NCBI GenBank assembly: GCA_012519985.1
Contig: JAAYPC010000046.1
Span: forward strand, 17,967-81,966
Direction: 5' to 3'
Length of the DNA: 64,000 bases
Source: Fibrobacter sp.
Lineage (GTDB): Bacteria; Fibrobacterota; Chitinivibrionia; Chitinivibrionales; Chitinispirillaceae
Shown here: positions 56,035 to 64,000 of the stretch, piece after piece
How the letters are laid out: every line of letters starts with the position of its first letter
How positions within the stretch are numbered: position 1 is the stretch's first letter
Translations under genes and position numbers: made by a program
The notes under the pieces: model-generated
Databases searched by the model: none
What the model saw: only the letters and a program-made list of their open reading frames with translations
What the model was told of the DNA's origin: nothing

Positions 56035-56790
56035 CGTATGAATACTTTAGAAGTACCTTTATACGCGCAATTTGGGAGACAAAACACTTTAGAAGTGTCT
56101 TTTCACACGTAATTTGGCAGTTTTTACATTTTAGAGATGTTTTTATACGCGCAATTCGGGAGACCAAACACTTTAAAAGTGCCTTTTCATGTGTAATTCT
56201 ACAGCCTAAACACTTTAAATTGCCGTTTTACGCGTAAACTCGGCAGCCTAAATATTTAACAAGAGCCTTTACACGCGTAATATTGACAGTTTAACCACTT
56301 TAAAATGCCATTATATGCGTAATCCTGGAGACTAAACACCTTAGAAATGCCTTTTCACGAGTAATTCGAGAGACCAAAACAATTTATAAGTACCTTTTCA
56401 CGCGTAATCCGGAAGCCTAAACACTTTAATAGTGGCTTTTCACGCGTAAACACGGTCCCCCAAACACTTTAGAAGTGGCTTTTCATGCGATATTCGAGAG
56501 ACCAGACACTTTAAAAGTGCGGTTTTTCGCAATATTCGGGAGATCAGACACTTTAGAGGTGCGATTTTTCGCATAAAAAATCTGTTCTAAACACTTTGGA
56601 TTGTCAATATTCGCATAAAAACGCTGTTCTAAGTACTTTTGATGGGTCAAGTTTCGCGTGAAAAGGCACCTTTAAACACTTGGGGGTCTCAGCATACGCG
56701 TATAAAGCCACTTCTAAATACTTTGGAATCAAACATACGCGTAAATCGGCTGTTCTAAACACATTAAAGTCCTGATATACGCCGCAGATA
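56035..56790. repeat. Tandem array of about 18 degenerate units with 42-bp period
   Basis: Anchor TTA/TTG of the motif CACTTTAgAAGTG starts at 56047, 56089, 56131, 56173, 56215, 56256, 56300, 56341, 56384, 56426, 56469, 56511, 56553, 56596, 56639, 56680, 56723 and 56764; all steps are 41-44 bp. Units contain the near-palindrome CACTTTAAAAGTG and ACGCGT (about CACTTTAgAAGTGCCTTTTC then ACGCGTAATTCGGGAGACCA). Units 14-18 drift to a different sequence at the same period. No ORF, no spacers. It fills most of the 1190-bp gap between the last GH43 gene and the flagellar lipoprotein gene. Confidence 0.85.
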
Positions 56791-56797
56791 AAAATAA

Positions 56798-56865
56798 GCC
56801 TACCGTGGCGCAGTGGGTAGTGCGTTTCGGGTAATATCTCTCTGTAAGATCAGGTTGAAATCTGC
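56798..56865 (+). other. tRNA-like remnant
   Basis: TGGCGCAGTGGGTAGTGCG looks like a tRNA D-arm (GCGC pairs with GTGC around AGTGGGTA), and CAGGTTGAAATCTGC resembles a T-arm. No proper anticodon stem-loop or acceptor stem can be drawn, so this is a degraded tRNA fragment or a chance likeness, not a working tRNA. Confidence 0.35.
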
Positions 56866-56868
56866 AAA

Positions 56869-57411
56869 TTATCTCAGTATGACAATAATCGAATCATTTG
56901 TCTCTATATCCCTTGTTTTCTCCTTTTTATTATTTTCCCCCTTAATCAATTCTATATTAACCACTGAACTGTCATTATAAATATCTTTGACCACCAGTTT
57001 CAGAGTATCAATTACAACAGTGGTTTCTTTCAGTGTATCTTGACAATCTCCTGTGGTGCAGACATAGGACATCTCTTCACCGGTATCATCATCTATTTTA
57101 ATCAGGTTATGACCAGTTGAGCTCCAGAAATATGTGAGCTCATCGCCTTCGGGATCATAAGCATGTGCCTTAACTTTGAGTGTATCCATTTTAGAAAAAC
57201 TAAAAACATAATGGCGATCTCCCTTAAGAGTAGTATCCCCCAAAACGATACTGTCCACAACCGGAGGAATGTTTTTCACATAGCTGCTTATGAAGACATC
57301 ACGATATTCACTTGAGCCCTGGTGATCAAATATCAGAAAATGTATTGTATCAATTATAACTCCTAAAGCCATATTATAGGTCATCTGCATGGGATTTACG
57401 TTCGATTGCAT
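56869..57411 (-). CDS. C-terminal part of a frameshifted lipoprotein (repeat unit 2)
   Basis: This frame continues the protein encoded by 57374-57991 but in another frame, the overlap being 38 bp. Its part IPPVVDSIVLGDTTLKGDRH parallels LPVIIDSIMIEDNVFNGSDK of the first ORF, and FDPEGDELTYFW-type and IDTLKLVVKDIYNDSS-type stretches repeat as well. The early segment (MTYNMALGVIIDTIHFLIFD) completes unit 1, so both ORFs belonged to one gene. The listed Met is probably not a true start. Function unknown. Confidence 0.6.
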   Translation of the reverse strand: MQSNVNPMQMTYNMALGVIIDTIHFLIFDHQGSSEYRDVFISSYVKNIPPVVDSIVLGDTTLKGDRHYVFSFSKMDTLKVKAHAYDPEGDELTYFWSSTGHNLIKIDDDTGEEMSYVCTTGDCQDTLKETTVVIDTLKLVVKDIYNDSSVVNIELIKGENNKKEKTRDIETNDSIIVILR

Positions 57412-57991
57412 CGATTTTACCTTTATTACCGGAAAAGGTCAGATCAGGAACCTTCCCATCCAGATCACGGGCAAAAAACTGCACAGACAATTCGGTTTCA
57501 TCATCCCTGGTCTGATATCTTATATGCTTGTCACTTCCATTAAAGACATTGTCTTCTATCATAATACTATCGATAATCACAGGCAGATTGGTAACCTTTA
57601 CCCGTACCTTATTGCTTTCCCTTAATCCACCGCCAATGGTAATATAAACCGTATCGAAATAGCTGTTTGTCAGATTATCTTTTCTGGATGGATAATTTAT
57701 CCAGTAAAGATTGACTTCAAATCTCTTTGCATTTTTTTTAACCATTCCTTGTGGAATGATTAGTTTGCCCATTCCGGTATGCCATGCAAAGTCGCTGAAT
57801 ACTGTAGAATCATCGGTTTCCACAATGGCAAGAATGGGTTTACCAGAAAAAACAGCACTGTCCCGCTCAACTTTTTCCAGGCTGAGCCGGATTGAACTTT
57901 CAGAATCTGAACTTACTTCTGTAGGTGCAGGTGAACAAAGCAGATTGACGACAATAAACAAAGCAAATATTTCAAAAACCATTTTTATCAT
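57374..57991 (-). CDS. Putative lipoprotein, N-terminal part of a frameshifted gene
   Basis: Follows flhB with ATGA overlap (flhB stop and this ATG share bases 57989-57990), so it is coupled to the export genes. The N-terminus IFALFIVVNLLCSPAP carries a lipobox-like LLCS. Beta-rich Ig-like repeats follow. The frame stops after GNKGKIDAIERKSHADDL at the point where the homologous second unit continues in the next frame, so one base appears inserted (or two lost) near 57380-57410. Either a real pseudogene, a sequencing error or programmed shift. Not a known flagellar protein. Confidence 0.6.
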   Translation of the reverse strand: MIKMVFEIFALFIVVNLLCSPAPTEVSSDSESSIRLSLEKVERDSAVFSGKPILAIVETDDSTVFSDFAWHTGMGKLIIPQGMVKKNAKRFEVNLYWINYPSRKDNLTNSYFDTVYITIGGGLRESNKVRVKVTNLPVIIDSIMIEDNVFNGSDKHIRYQTRDDETELSVQFFARDLDGKVPDLTFSGNKGKIDAIERKSHADDL

Positions 57992-59058
57992 GCGGCATTC
58001 CTGTTTTTAAGACGATAGACATAAGCCATTACTTCTGCTACGGCTGTGAAAAATTCCACAGGTATCGGAAATCCCACTTCAACCTTATTATACATCGAAC
58101 GGGCCAGAGGTTTATCTTCTACAACAGGGATATTGTTTTCCTTGGCCAGTTTTTTTATCCTCTGGGCAATCAGATCCTTTCCTTTTGCTACAACCACCGG
58201 TGCATCATTTTCTTTTGGTTCGTACCGCAATGCAATGGCTAAGTGAGTGGGGTTTGTAACCACAACGGTAGCTTTTGGTACCTGCTCCATCATGCGACGC
58301 CTTGCCATCTCTCTTTGAAGGGATCTGATCCTGGATTTCACCTGCGGATCTCCTTCAAGCTGTTTTCTCTCCTCCTTTACCTCCTGGTGAGTCATTTTTA
58401 ATTGCTTTTCATGTTCAAAGCGCTGATAGGCATAATCAAGCACTGCGATTATTATCATTGCCAGGGCGATTCTTAAAATAACCTTATAAGAAGCTGCCAA
58501 TGCGTAGGTCCATATTGACAGAACTGATGCATCGGAGAGGGTTAGCATAGTCCCGAACTCTTTTTTCAGAGTAATATAAGCGACAGTGATGATAATGCTC
58601 AGCTTTATAATATTTTTTATGGTCTCAACAATAGAACGCATTGAGAAGAGTCTGGTGAAACCGGAAACCGGATTGATTTTCTCCAGCTTGGGCATCAGTG
58701 GTTTTAGAGTAAACAGGAATCCAACCTGAACCACATTGGCCACGATACCCATTATCAATATACCACCAGTAATTGGAGCAGCGACTTTTGCCATCAGCAC
58801 TAATGCTTTCCGTAAAAGAACCATTAATCTGGAATAATCCATTCCTGTATCCGAGATGGTTCTCATGAATTCTATCATGCTGCTGCTTAGTTCTTTTATA
58901 ATCCATGGTCCAAGAATCTTCATCAGGAAAAGAGCGGTCAGAAGTACTATCACCGAGTTTATCTCTGTACTTTTAGCAACCGTACCCCTTTCTCTTGCAT
59001 CCTGCCTTTTTTTTTCTGACGGGGCCTCAGTCTTCTCATCATTGGATTCTTCAGCCAT
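57988..59058 (-). CDS. flhB: Flagellar export apparatus protein FlhB
   Basis: Export switch protein. N-terminus EKTEAPSEKKRQDARERGTV is diagnostic. Four membrane helices lie between about 30 and 210. The autocleavage site NPTH is present in VVVTNPTHLAIALRY, so processing is expected. C-terminal VVEDKPLARSMYNKVEVGFPIP is conserved. 356 aa, normal length. It starts 17 bp after fliR; downstream comes a lipoprotein gene instead of flhA. Confidence 0.96.
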   Translation of the reverse strand: MAEESNDEKTEAPSEKKRQDARERGTVAKSTEINSVIVLLTALFLMKILGPWIIKELSSSMIEFMRTISDTGMDYSRLMVLLRKALVLMAKVAAPITGGILIMGIVANVVQVGFLFTLKPLMPKLEKINPVSGFTRLFSMRSIVETIKNIIKLSIIITVAYITLKKEFGTMLTLSDASVLSIWTYALAASYKVILRIALAMIIIAVLDYAYQRFEHEKQLKMTHQEVKEERKQLEGDPQVKSRIRSLQREMARRRMMEQVPKATVVVTNPTHLAIALRYEPKENDAPVVVAKGKDLIAQRIKKLAKENNIPVVEDKPLARSMYNKVEVGFPIPVEFFTAVAEVMAYVYRLKNRNAA

Positions 59059-59075
59059 TTTTTACCTCATTATTA

Positions 59076-59864
59076 TCAGGCCATCAGATACAAAAGACGC
59101 CAAATATCCTGAATCAGCAATTCCACAGTTTTTCGAAACAAGACCGACAACATCGGAAGAGCCAGAATTGTAGCACCGAGTCCTACAATTATTTTCAGGG
59201 GCATTCCGACAAAAAAGATGTTTATCTGTGGTACAGTACGGGCAACTACTCCAAGTGCGAGCTCGGTAAGAAAGAGAGTAACATAGACTGGTGCAGAAAA
59301 CTTCAAAGCCAGAATGAAAATGTTGCTTATCATGGTGATGATATGCATCGTCATTTTATCTCCTGAAAAATTTACCCCCATCAGGGGCACCAGTTCAAAA
59401 CTTTTCTGAATCGCCAGGACAAGAAAATAATGACCATTGAAAAGCAGGAAAAGGATAGTAAATATAATGACCTGAAACTGACCCAGCACGGTTACCGGCT
59501 CATCAGTAAAAGGATTTGCCATCTCTACAAAACCAAATCCCATCTCGGTATCTATCAGTAAACCTGCAAACTGGACTGCTGTAAAAAGCATCGATGAAAC
59601 AAAGCCTATAGCCAGGCCTACCATGACTTCCTTAATGATCAGCATAATAAACAGACCCGGTGAAAATGGAATCGTTGTATCTATCCCCGTACTCATAACC
59701 GATCCAAACAGAATGACAGCAAGCAGAAGCGATAAACCGATTTTTAACTGAAAAGGAATGGACCAGGAACCAAACACCGGAAGTAGCGCAATAATTGTAC
59801 TGATCCTTACGAAAATGAGAAGAAAAAATATCACCTGGTCAACGTTGAAAGGTATCAACTCCAT
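59076..59864 (-). CDS. fliR: Flagellar export apparatus protein FliR
   Basis: Inner-membrane export-gate subunit with six predicted helices over 262 aa. MGFGFVEMANPFTDEPVTVLGQF is the FliR signature loop. Its start overlaps the fliQ stop (both at 59864). N-terminus FNVDQVIFFLLIFVRISTII is typical. Confidence 0.95.
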   Translation of the reverse strand: MELIPFNVDQVIFFLLIFVRISTIIALLPVFGSWSIPFQLKIGLSLLLAVILFGSVMSTGIDTTIPFSPGLFIMLIIKEVMVGLAIGFVSSMLFTAVQFAGLLIDTEMGFGFVEMANPFTDEPVTVLGQFQVIIFTILFLLFNGHYFLVLAIQKSFELVPLMGVNFSGDKMTMHIITMISNIFILALKFSAPVYVTLFLTELALGVVARTVPQINIFFVGMPLKIIVGLGATILALPMLSVLFRKTVELLIQDIWRLLYLMA

Positions 59865-60133
59865 TACCTGGTCACCTTTCCTATAAGATCAAAGAGCCCA
59901 TAGGTGTATTCCACCAGCTTAAGAAGCATCCAGGGGAAAAGAAGAAGGAAGACCAGAAGCATGGCCAGAATTTTCGGAATGAAAGTAAGAGTCATCTCAT
60001 GAATCTGGGTAACCGCCTGGAAAATTCCTATTATCAGACCGATAAGAAGTCCCACAATTAGAAGCGGCCCTGATACCAGAAGCGTAATTAACAGCGCATT
60101 TCGTCCTATTTCCACTACCATTGCGGCATCCAC
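59864..60133 (-). CDS. fliQ: Flagellar export apparatus protein FliQ
   Basis: Two-helix export-gate subunit of 89 aa. VEIGRNALLITLLVSGPLLI and the second helix LAMLLVFLLLFPWMLLKLVE match the family, with the conserved GIFQAVTQIHEMTLTFIPK between them. It lies 10 bp after fliP. Confidence 0.95.
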   Translation of the reverse strand: MDAAMVVEIGRNALLITLLVSGPLLIVGLLIGLIIGIFQAVTQIHEMTLTFIPKILAMLLVFLLLFPWMLLKLVEYTYGLFDLIGKVTR

Positions 60134-60143
60134 AATACAACTC

Positions 60144-60995
60144 CTACCTGAAAGAAGTTACCATTTGCCGTATTATCAGATGCCAACCATCCACCAGGAC
60201 AAACAGCACAATTTTAAAAGGCATCGAAATCATTACAGGCGGTAACATCATCATACCCATAGAAAGAAGTACGCTGGCTACTATCATATCTATCACCAGA
60301 AAAGGAATGAAGAGTATGAATCCGATGATAAATCCGGTTTTCAATTCACTTGTGATGAATGCCGGTATTATTACCTCGTAGGGAAGATCATCGATGTTTC
60401 TAGGAGGCTGCATTTTTGATATTCTGACAAATAAAGCCACATCCTTTTCGCTTACCTGCCGCAGCATGAAATTTCGGACCGGTTTTCCGGCTCTTCCCAG
60501 TGCTTCGTTAAACTGTATCTCCTGTGAAAGATATGGCTGAATTGCCCTGTCATTTATCTCTGTAAACACCGGCATCATTATGAAAAAAGTAAGAAACAGT
60601 GACAACCCAACCATTATCTGATCCGGTGGCATGGTCTGGGTACCTAAAGCCCGACGCAGAAATGACAATACGATCACTATTCTTACAAATGAAGTAACCA
60701 TTATCAGAATAGAAGGAGCAAGGGCAAGTATGGTGATCAGAAACAACACCTGAAGCGCAACAGCTACATCACCTGGTTTGCTGGTATCAGCAACTGACAA
60801 GGTAAGTTTGGGCAAGGTCTGCGCGCTTACAGTTACAAGCGCTGGACCGAAAAGAACCATTACTGCTGCAAGAATTCCCTTACAGACCAGCAGTACATTG
60901 TACGCTCTCAGAATCGCATTCCTTACACTTCTTATAATTAATCGAACGTTTGGCATTGCTTTTTTATTATAAAGAAATTCCATGACAGAACTCAT
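60144..60995 (-). CDS. fliP: Flagellar export apparatus protein FliP
   Basis: Export-gate core subunit. The conserved [24 protein letters not shown] and [19 protein letters not shown] stretches are present, and the end [12 protein letters not shown] is typical. At 283 aa it is longer than usual because of an N-terminal extension with a predicted cleavable signal ([19 protein letters not shown], ending near residue 59), as in E. coli FliP. It overlaps the fliO 3' end by 4 bp. Confidence 0.95.
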   Translation of the reverse strand: MSSVMEFLYNKKAMPNVRLIIRSVRNAILRAYNVLLVCKGILAAVMVLFGPALVTVSAQTLPKLTLSVADTSKPGDVAVALQVLFLITILALAPSILIMVTSFVRIVIVLSFLRRALGTQTMPPDQIMVGLSLFLTFFIMMPVFTEINDRAIQPYLSQEIQFNEALGRAGKPVRNFMLRQVSEKDVALFVRISKMQPPRNIDDLPYEVIIPAFITSELKTGFIIGFILFIPFLVIDMIVASVLLSMGMMMLPPVMISMPFKIVLFVLVDGWHLIIRQMVTSFR

Positions 60996-61564
60996 CCCTG
61001 CTTTTTCATTTTACTGAGAAAACTATTGAAAGCATCCTTGAATTGAACAATCGAGCTTCCCCCCTTTGATGAAGCTATCAGATCGATTGCCTTCTGTCCT
61101 TCTATTTTCTCCAATAAAACAATTGACTGTGGTGTCTGCCCCAGAAGATAAACTGCATCCATCACCCTTACCATGGTGATCGTACGATTCTGCCCGAATG
61201 GCAAAATCTCAAGAACATCCATTGCCCCACCACCGCCAATTCTTGATGAACCGGTGAGACCACTTTTCTTTACAATCCAGGCAACCGCAAAAATCACGGC
61301 TATCACCACTGCCAGATAAAAAATGACTCTGAATATAACAAACGAATAGTTTTCAGCATCCTTTCTCAATTGAACATTTTCGTTTAAGGTAGTATCTCCT
61401 GTTGTAAAAACAGCCTCTCTCACTTTTTTTATGTCAAAATCTCCAGTTTCTCCTGAAGCGGGATTCTGGGCATGAACAACAGAAACAAAGAACAAAACAA
61501 TAAAAAAGAGGATATTGACTTTATTTTTCTGTGTTCCAGAAAAGTCTTGCTCTCTTGAACTCAA
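60992..61564 (-). CDS. fliO: Flagellar protein FliO
   Basis: Small membrane protein that aids FliP assembly. A signal-like helix ([17 protein letters not shown]) and a second helix ([19 protein letters not shown]) are followed by [28 protein letters not shown], the FliO-type soluble domain. No ATG fits; TTG at 61564 follows AAAGGAG at good spacing and gives 190 aa. The ATG at 61636 would add 24 residues without an RBS. Positioned just before fliP. Confidence 0.85.
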   Translation of the reverse strand: MSSREQDFSGTQKNKVNILFFIVLFFVSVVHAQNPASGETGDFDIKKVREAVFTTGDTTLNENVQLRKDAENYSFVIFRVIFYLAVVIAVIFAVAWIVKKSGLTGSSRIGGGGAMDVLEILPFGQNRTITMVRVMDAVYLLGQTPQSIVLLEKIEGQKAIDLIASSKGGSSIVQFKDAFNSFLSKMKKQG

Positions 61565-62051
61565 TCGATTTCTCCTTTGAAGGCAGTAAGTACCAGATTT
61601 TAAACAGATTATCTCATTATTGTGAGGATAATGCAAATACCAATTACAAGTCGCAAATCACAAATCTTAAATTCTAAACAGATTCCAAATTACAATACAA
61701 AAATTTTAAACAGGAGCAGGAGTAAGGAGTGGAAAAGGCGAAATTCGAAATTCGAAATCCGAAACAGGAATTGGAATTTGATTGATTGGCTATTGGGATT
61801 TGTTTAGTATTTAATGCTTGAAATTCCCTCTACCCCCTAAAATTCCAGGCCCCCTAAATCCCTCAAAGGGGGACTTAAGAACGTCCAAAGCAACATTTAA
61901 TAAAACCCTATGGTCAAGTTCACAGTTACATTATGCGATCTTAAATCTCCCGATGTGCATCGGGAGATTTAGGGGGTGGAGATTTAAGTGGCAGTTAGGA
62001 GAATAGAAAGCCCCAAATCACAAATCATAAATTCCAAACAAATTCCAATTT
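61565..62051. repeat. Repeat-bearing gap between fliO and fliY (copy B)
   Basis: No gene. It has an AATCACAAATCTTAAATTC repeat near 61655 (also at 10740 and 62014), a CGAAATTCGAAATTCG stretch near 61740, and copy B of the palindrome repeat at about 61867-61980, with TCTCCCGATGTGCATCGGGA at 61946-61967. These break the otherwise tight fliM-fliY-fliO-fliP operon. Confidence 0.75.
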
Positions 62052-63083
62052 TTATCTGAGGCTTCTTATTCTCTCTTCCGCGGATACTAAGGAAACAATC
62101 CTTATTCCAAAACTCTCATCAATAACTACGACTTCACCTTTAGCGACTACTTTGTTATTTACCAGCAGATCAACCGGCTCACCAGCCATACGGTCTAACT
62201 CCACAATGGAACCCGGAGCCAACTCCAGCACCCTTTTTATCGACAGCAGAGTTTTTCCCAGCTCTATACTTACATCCAGCTCGACATCCAGCAACATGTC
62301 AATGTTGGCATTTGAGTCTTTTATTGACTGAGCTGTTATGGAGGTCTCCATGAAATCACTGTCAGAGGGGCTGAAAGAGGTCACCTTTGAGAGGTCATCA
62401 AGCTCCTCCATATTCAACCCTACCTGATCAGAAACCGACTCAAGGTTTTCCTCTCTTTTACTGTATTTACCAATCTGTTCGCTAATTGCTTCAGGAAGAA
62501 GGAAAAAGGCTGAAGAGTCGGCGAATCCATCCAGTGTCAACTTGGTCTCAATCATGTCAAAAGAATCAATGGTAAATGGAGGGTTATCCAGATCGAATTC
62601 ATTGACCATTACATTTTCTGCAGAGATTGACAATCCCATCTCTTTCCCGAAAGCCACACAGAAAGCACCTAAAACCTGGTTGAACATCTCTCCTATGGCA
62701 TCTTTATGGTCCTCGCTGTACTCGGCTGATCCGTCACCCATAGTCATCAGATCCGAGAGTATAGCTACCTCTTTTTTAGCCATGATAAGGTAAAATTCAC
62801 CTTCCAGACCAGATTTAAAGCCCAAAGAAAGTGACAATACCACGGCATTCATTTTTTCATTGATTTCTGCCAAATCCGCTTTCTTTGGATTCTGAGGTGT
62901 AAATGTCGTCTGCTTATTGACAACGGTAGTGATGACATTTTCTGCTTGTGTACAGAAAATCTCAAAAAAGCCGTTCAAGGCAGAGTATTTATCAACGGGT
63001 GATTTTTCATGAGCCCCGTTTTCGCCAAATCCGTCCGATGCAAGCAAAGCATCAATCTGTTCCTGGGATAGAATGTCACTCAT
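62052..63083 (-). CDS. fliY: Flagellar motor switch protein FliY (CheC-like domain plus FliN domain)
   Basis: Switch component combining CheC/CheX-type and FliN/SpoA regions, as in Spirochaetes and Firmicutes. MSDILSQEQIDALLAS is the switch-protein N-terminal peptide that binds phospho-CheY. A CheC-like body with NEKMNAVVLSLSLGF and AIGEMFNQVLGAFCVAFGK follows (about 70-220). The C-terminal SpoA domain is VELDVSIELGKTLLSIKRVL and VELDRMAGEPVDLLVN. 343 aa. It overlaps the fliM stop by 8 bp. No separate FliN is in view. Confidence 0.9.
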   Translation of the reverse strand: MSDILSQEQIDALLASDGFGENGAHEKSPVDKYSALNGFFEIFCTQAENVITTVVNKQTTFTPQNPKKADLAEINEKMNAVVLSLSLGFKSGLEGEFYLIMAKKEVAILSDLMTMGDGSAEYSEDHKDAIGEMFNQVLGAFCVAFGKEMGLSISAENVMVNEFDLDNPPFTIDSFDMIETKLTLDGFADSSAFFLLPEAISEQIGKYSKREENLESVSDQVGLNMEELDDLSKVTSFSPSDSDFMETSITAQSIKDSNANIDMLLDVELDVSIELGKTLLSIKRVLELAPGSIVELDRMAGEPVDLLVNNKVVAKGEVVVIDESFGIRIVSLVSAEERIRSLR

Positions 63084-64000
63084 TGCAGCCTGGAACCTCC
63101 TTCTCGAGAATTCTGGTGATTTTCACTGCCTTTTTTCTTCCGATAAGTCCAGAACGCCCGGCCATTTTGTTTTTGCCCTCTATTTGCACAATCAGATCAC
63201 TGTCGAATGCCTTTTCAAGGCATAATACATCACCGCGCTGCAGTTGAAGCAGATCACGAATGGTGAGAGTAGTCTTACCGATAAGGGTTGATAATGTTAT
63301 TTCCACATCATTAATTTCTGCCTCCATAACAGCTCTGGTCTCGGTAGTTGCAGTGCTCTGAGAAGACATCCAGGATTCCCCGGAAAGGTTGTTTATGATT
63401 CCTTCAAGTAGCATATATGGAAAGCAGATACTCATCAGTCCTGAAGCATTTTGCATTCGCACTTCCAGAGAGATGAGAATAACCGTTTCTCCCGGAGGTG
63501 CTATCTGTACAAACTGAGGATTAGTCTCATAAGCTTCGATCTTTGGACTGAACACACCAACATGCTCCCATACATCCTTAAGGTCACTCAGGCTGCGCTC
63601 GACAATGCGATGAATCACATTCTGCTCAATAAGAGTCAATTCTCTGTTCTGTTCCGAAGGCCTTCCCTGCCCCCCAAATAGCCGGTCAATTATAAAAAAC
63701 ACCAGAGATGGATTTATTTCTATTATCGCATTTCCATCAAGTGGCTCCATTTTAAAAACATAAATGCAACTGGGATTGGAAATGGACATGACAAATTCTG
63801 AATATGTCAACTGATCCACACTCACCAGTTCTATCTCTACAAATGTTCTTAGAAAATTGGTAAGTGTAGTCGAAAACTGTCTTGCATAACTTTCATGGAG
63901 GTTCTGCAGTGTCCGCATCTGGTCTTTTGATACACGGTCAGGACGCCTGAAATCATACAGCGAAAGCGTCCTTTCACTATCAAACTGCTGATCATCATCA
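63076..64000 (-). CDS. fliM: Flagellar motor switch protein FliM (5' end outside window)
   Basis: Switch-complex protein carrying CheY binding and FliG contact. The frame stays open to the right edge: residues before the ORF-track Met read SLYDFRRPDRVSKDQMRTLQ, which is FliM-specific, so the N-terminus is beyond the window. Visible are the middle domain (IIDRLFGGQGRPSE, ERSLSDLKDVWE) and the SpoA domain at the end (LIGKTTLTIRDLLQLQRGDV). Coupled to fliY by an 8-bp overlap. Confidence 0.94.
   Translation of the reverse strand, partial: DDDQQFDSERTLSLYDFRRPDRVSKDQMRTLQNLHESYARQFSTTLTNFLRTFVEIELVSVDQLTYSEFVMSISNPSCIYVFKMEPLDGNAIIEINPSLVFFIIDRLFGGQGRPSEQNRELTLIEQNVIHRIVERSLSDLKDVWEHVGVFSPKIEAYETNPQFVQIAPPGETVILISLEVRMQNASGLMSICFPYMLLEGIINNLSGESWMSSQSTATTETRAVMEAEINDVEITLSTLIGKTTLTIRDLLQLQRGDVLCLEKAFDSDLIVQIEGKNKMAGRSGLIGRKKAVKITRILEKEVPGCNE

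Noticed and set aside
56035-56790. CRISPR array in the 42-bp repeat region
   Set aside because: Units diverge over their whole length, with no constant repeat alternating with unique spacers, and no cas genes are present.

Overview
The window looks like a chromosomal segment from a Gram-negative, flagellated, polysaccharide-degrading bacterium, most likely of the Fibrobacterota (Chitinispirillum/Chitinivibrio-type lineages). The clues are a large fibro-slime domain protein, many secreted glycoside hydrolases ending in Por/T9SS-like C-terminal tails, a BamA/TamA-type outer-membrane protein, and a flagellar cluster with a FliY-type switch protein and a WhiG/FliA-type sigma factor. This placement is inference from gene content; no 16S rRNA is present.

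Layout. (1) 0-20 kb is mostly housekeeping: the end of ddl, tsaB, a SpoIIE-type phosphatase, nth, a M48 lipoprotein protease, a large MscS channel, a M28 peptidase fused at its end to a gene remnant, an Rpn-type nuclease, argA, a lipoprotein/small protein/STAS trio, fmt-rsmB, mntP, an SDR oxidoreductase and a TPR protein. (2) 20-26.7 kb holds a DUF6941-like protein, the 1155-aa fibro-slime protein, an RRM protein, the RNase P RNA (rnpB) and a BamA/TamA-like protein. (3) 26.9-33.5 kb is the first flagellar block on the minus strand, in transcription order flhA, flhF, flhG, a small membrane protein, fliA/whiG, a small basic protein and an HDOD protein. (4) 33.5-57 kb is accessory: msrB, a YihY/BrkB protein, and a xylan/hemicellulose island of one GH5, one GH30, three GH43 enzymes, a GH43-like propeller, a GH141/GH120-like beta-helix protein and a propeller/c-type cytochrome protein. 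(5) 57-64 kb is the second flagellar block, in transcription order fliM (partial), fliY, fliO, fliP, fliQ, fliR, flhB and a frameshifted lipoprotein gene.

The flagellar genes run in one direction on both sides of the accessory region. In many bacteria flhB is followed directly by flhA, so the natural reading is that about 23 kb carrying the hemicellulase island sits inside a once-continuous flagellar export operon.

The most unusual signals are non-coding. Two tandem arrays bracket the hydrolase island: 15 units spaced almost exactly 21 bp (35.8-36.1 kb) and 18 units spaced about 42 bp (56.0-56.8 kb), that is two and four helical turns. Three minus-strand hydrolase genes also carry the same 21-bp palindrome (GTGTTCC-N7-GGAACAC type) about 100 bp upstream of their starts, which suggests a shared regulator. 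Several dispersed intergenic repeats and a tRNA-like remnant are also present.
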